Part shown: positions 63,146 through 64,000 of the stretch, piece by piece | Position numbering within the stretch: the stretch's first letter is position 1 | Layout: each line of letters opens with the position of its first letter | Source: Bemisia tabaci | Taxonomy: Eukaryota > Arthropoda > Insecta > Hemiptera > Aleyrodidae | Assembly: GCF_918797505.1 (NCBI RefSeq) | Contig: NC_092798.1 | Coordinates: 47,824,985-47,888,984, forward strand | Length of the DNA stretch: 64,000 bases | Reading direction: 5' to 3' | Program-made: the position numbers and the translations under genes | The notes under the pieces: generated by a model | Told to the model about the DNA's origin: nothing | The model's input: the letters and a program-made list of their open reading frames with translations, nothing else | Database searches by the model: none

Positions 63146-63259
63146 TTCTTAGACTTTCAGTTTTTGGCAGGAGAAAGTATACGGCTAGTTAAACTCAAGA
63201 ACTTTCTTAACGCAATTTTTTCGCAAAAATTGGTTGGTTCCTTTCCAATAAACTCGGTC
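63066..63259. mobile_element. Family A fragment with T30 run
   Basis: CCTGCATAAGGCTCAATGTG matches the interior of the copy at 16777, and GGTTCCTTTCCAATAAACTC then GGTC is its right end. The left end is missing. A run of 30 T at 63115-63144 lies inside. Confidence 0.6.
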
Positions 63260-63788
63260 AAACTTAGCTCGTAGTTTTCCGACACCTAAGTATCTTTTTT
63301 CGTTTCATTCTTAGATTTATTTCAGAAAATGCACACTGACCAATAAGCGCCCTCGACGATAAGTAGTATTTAATACCGTCGAGCTGAGTGCGAATCTGTC
63401 TCCTGGGAACTCTATTTTAGTGCCGGGAGTGGACCCAGTACGCATGTAGCCAGCATCAGTGCCAAGTCCATATTAGAGTTAGTACATGCATTAGTCAAGA
63501 ACTGTTAGTTTTAAGCTTGAAAGATGTAACATTCAGGGCATCGCGCATTAAACGTTTGCTGAGAGGGCAAATAAAAAGGACATAACTGTCCAGAGCGCTG
63601 ATAGTACGACGCGTTAAAAATCAGATAATTCAACAAACAACATGCGGGGTTCCCGAGCCCTGTTTTCCCAGCCGCGTGCTCAGCAAAAACAACGTATCTT
63701 CAGCGAGTTCGTATCGGAGTTAAGTGCTTTCTGCACGGTAGGACTGGGAGCAGTTCTCACCGGACGGGACAGGTTGCAGAGTCAGTGC
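63260..63788. other. Unassigned
   Basis: A plus-strand frame (63642-63830) starts in mixed-GC DNA and runs into the next element, so it is not a convincing gene. AATACCGTCGAG pairs with CTCGACG near 63351 as a weak stem. Confidence 0.25.
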
Positions 63789-63792
63789 CATT

Positions 63793-63903
63793 CTGCCGAG
63801 TTACTGAAAATACCCGTAAGTGCATATTGAGATGAGCCTTGAGATACATAAGAGCATAGGCTAACTGGGGCTCATACGGATATGTACTTACGTAGCACGG
63901 CAG
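63793..63903. mobile_element. Short family D-ended element (111 bp)
   Basis: CTGCCGAGTTACTG and ACGTAGCACGGCAG with CCGTAAGTGCATAT and GATATGTACTTACG inside. The exact CATT duplication is at 63789-63792 and 63904-63907. The loop has ATGAGCCTTGAG...GGGGCTCAT, the shared hairpin core. It is less than half the length of other D members. Confidence 0.88.
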
Positions 63904-64000
63904 CATTACTGAGATGTTTGGGTTGGCGCGTCATAACGCTTCGCCGGATCACGAGATATCTCATCTCTGCTGCTCTGAAGAAAACCGCAGTGTGACCGGA

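Overview
The window looks like gene-poor nuclear DNA from an insect, most likely a sap-feeding hemipteran; a whitefly such as Bemisia is my best guess, from memory of similar repeats and not proven. It is AT-rich. It has no bacterial gene packing, no long intact reading frame and no recognisable host exon. It is packed with short inverted-repeat transposons, three kilobase-scale foldback palindromes and a few tRNA-derived SINE-like sequences. Family names below are my own labels, taken from the terminal bases.

Layout. 0-2.4 kb: tRNA-like remnant, twin GC hairpins and small direct repeats. 2.4-5.7 kb: foldback element FB1, with a broken protein gene between its arms. 5.7-28.5 kb: about twenty-five inverted-repeat elements, many with visible 4-bp target duplications, separated by AT-rich unassigned DNA. 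28.57-33.36 kb: foldback element FB2, with 1.9-kb arms and remnants of the same protein. 33.4-44 kb: more nested inverted-repeat elements. 44-47 kb: a cluster of CACTGG hairpins among older repeats. 47-50.6 kb: mostly unassigned, perhaps one 2.1-kb element. 52.5 kb: a SINE with a clear target duplication. 53.4-56.9 kb: foldback element FB3, edged by a 33-bp satellite. 57.9-58.9 kb: a tandem array of one element family. 58.9-64 kb: unassigned islands, more hairpins and a local duplication.

How the parts relate. FB1 and FB2 share arm sequence, about 153-bp sub-repeats in the arms, and remnants of one protein (motifs like LLHRV, TGCD.T, LLYG, WGW, PPAP and a cysteine-rich tail). I read them as two copies of one mobile family whose own protein is this one. 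Families A, B and C share GGA..GC ends and 4-bp target duplications, so one transposase source may have moved them all. Nested insertions give a relative age order, and in one case the other arm of a palindrome shows the pre-insertion site. No functional host gene, operon, CRISPR array or intact RNA gene can be supported.
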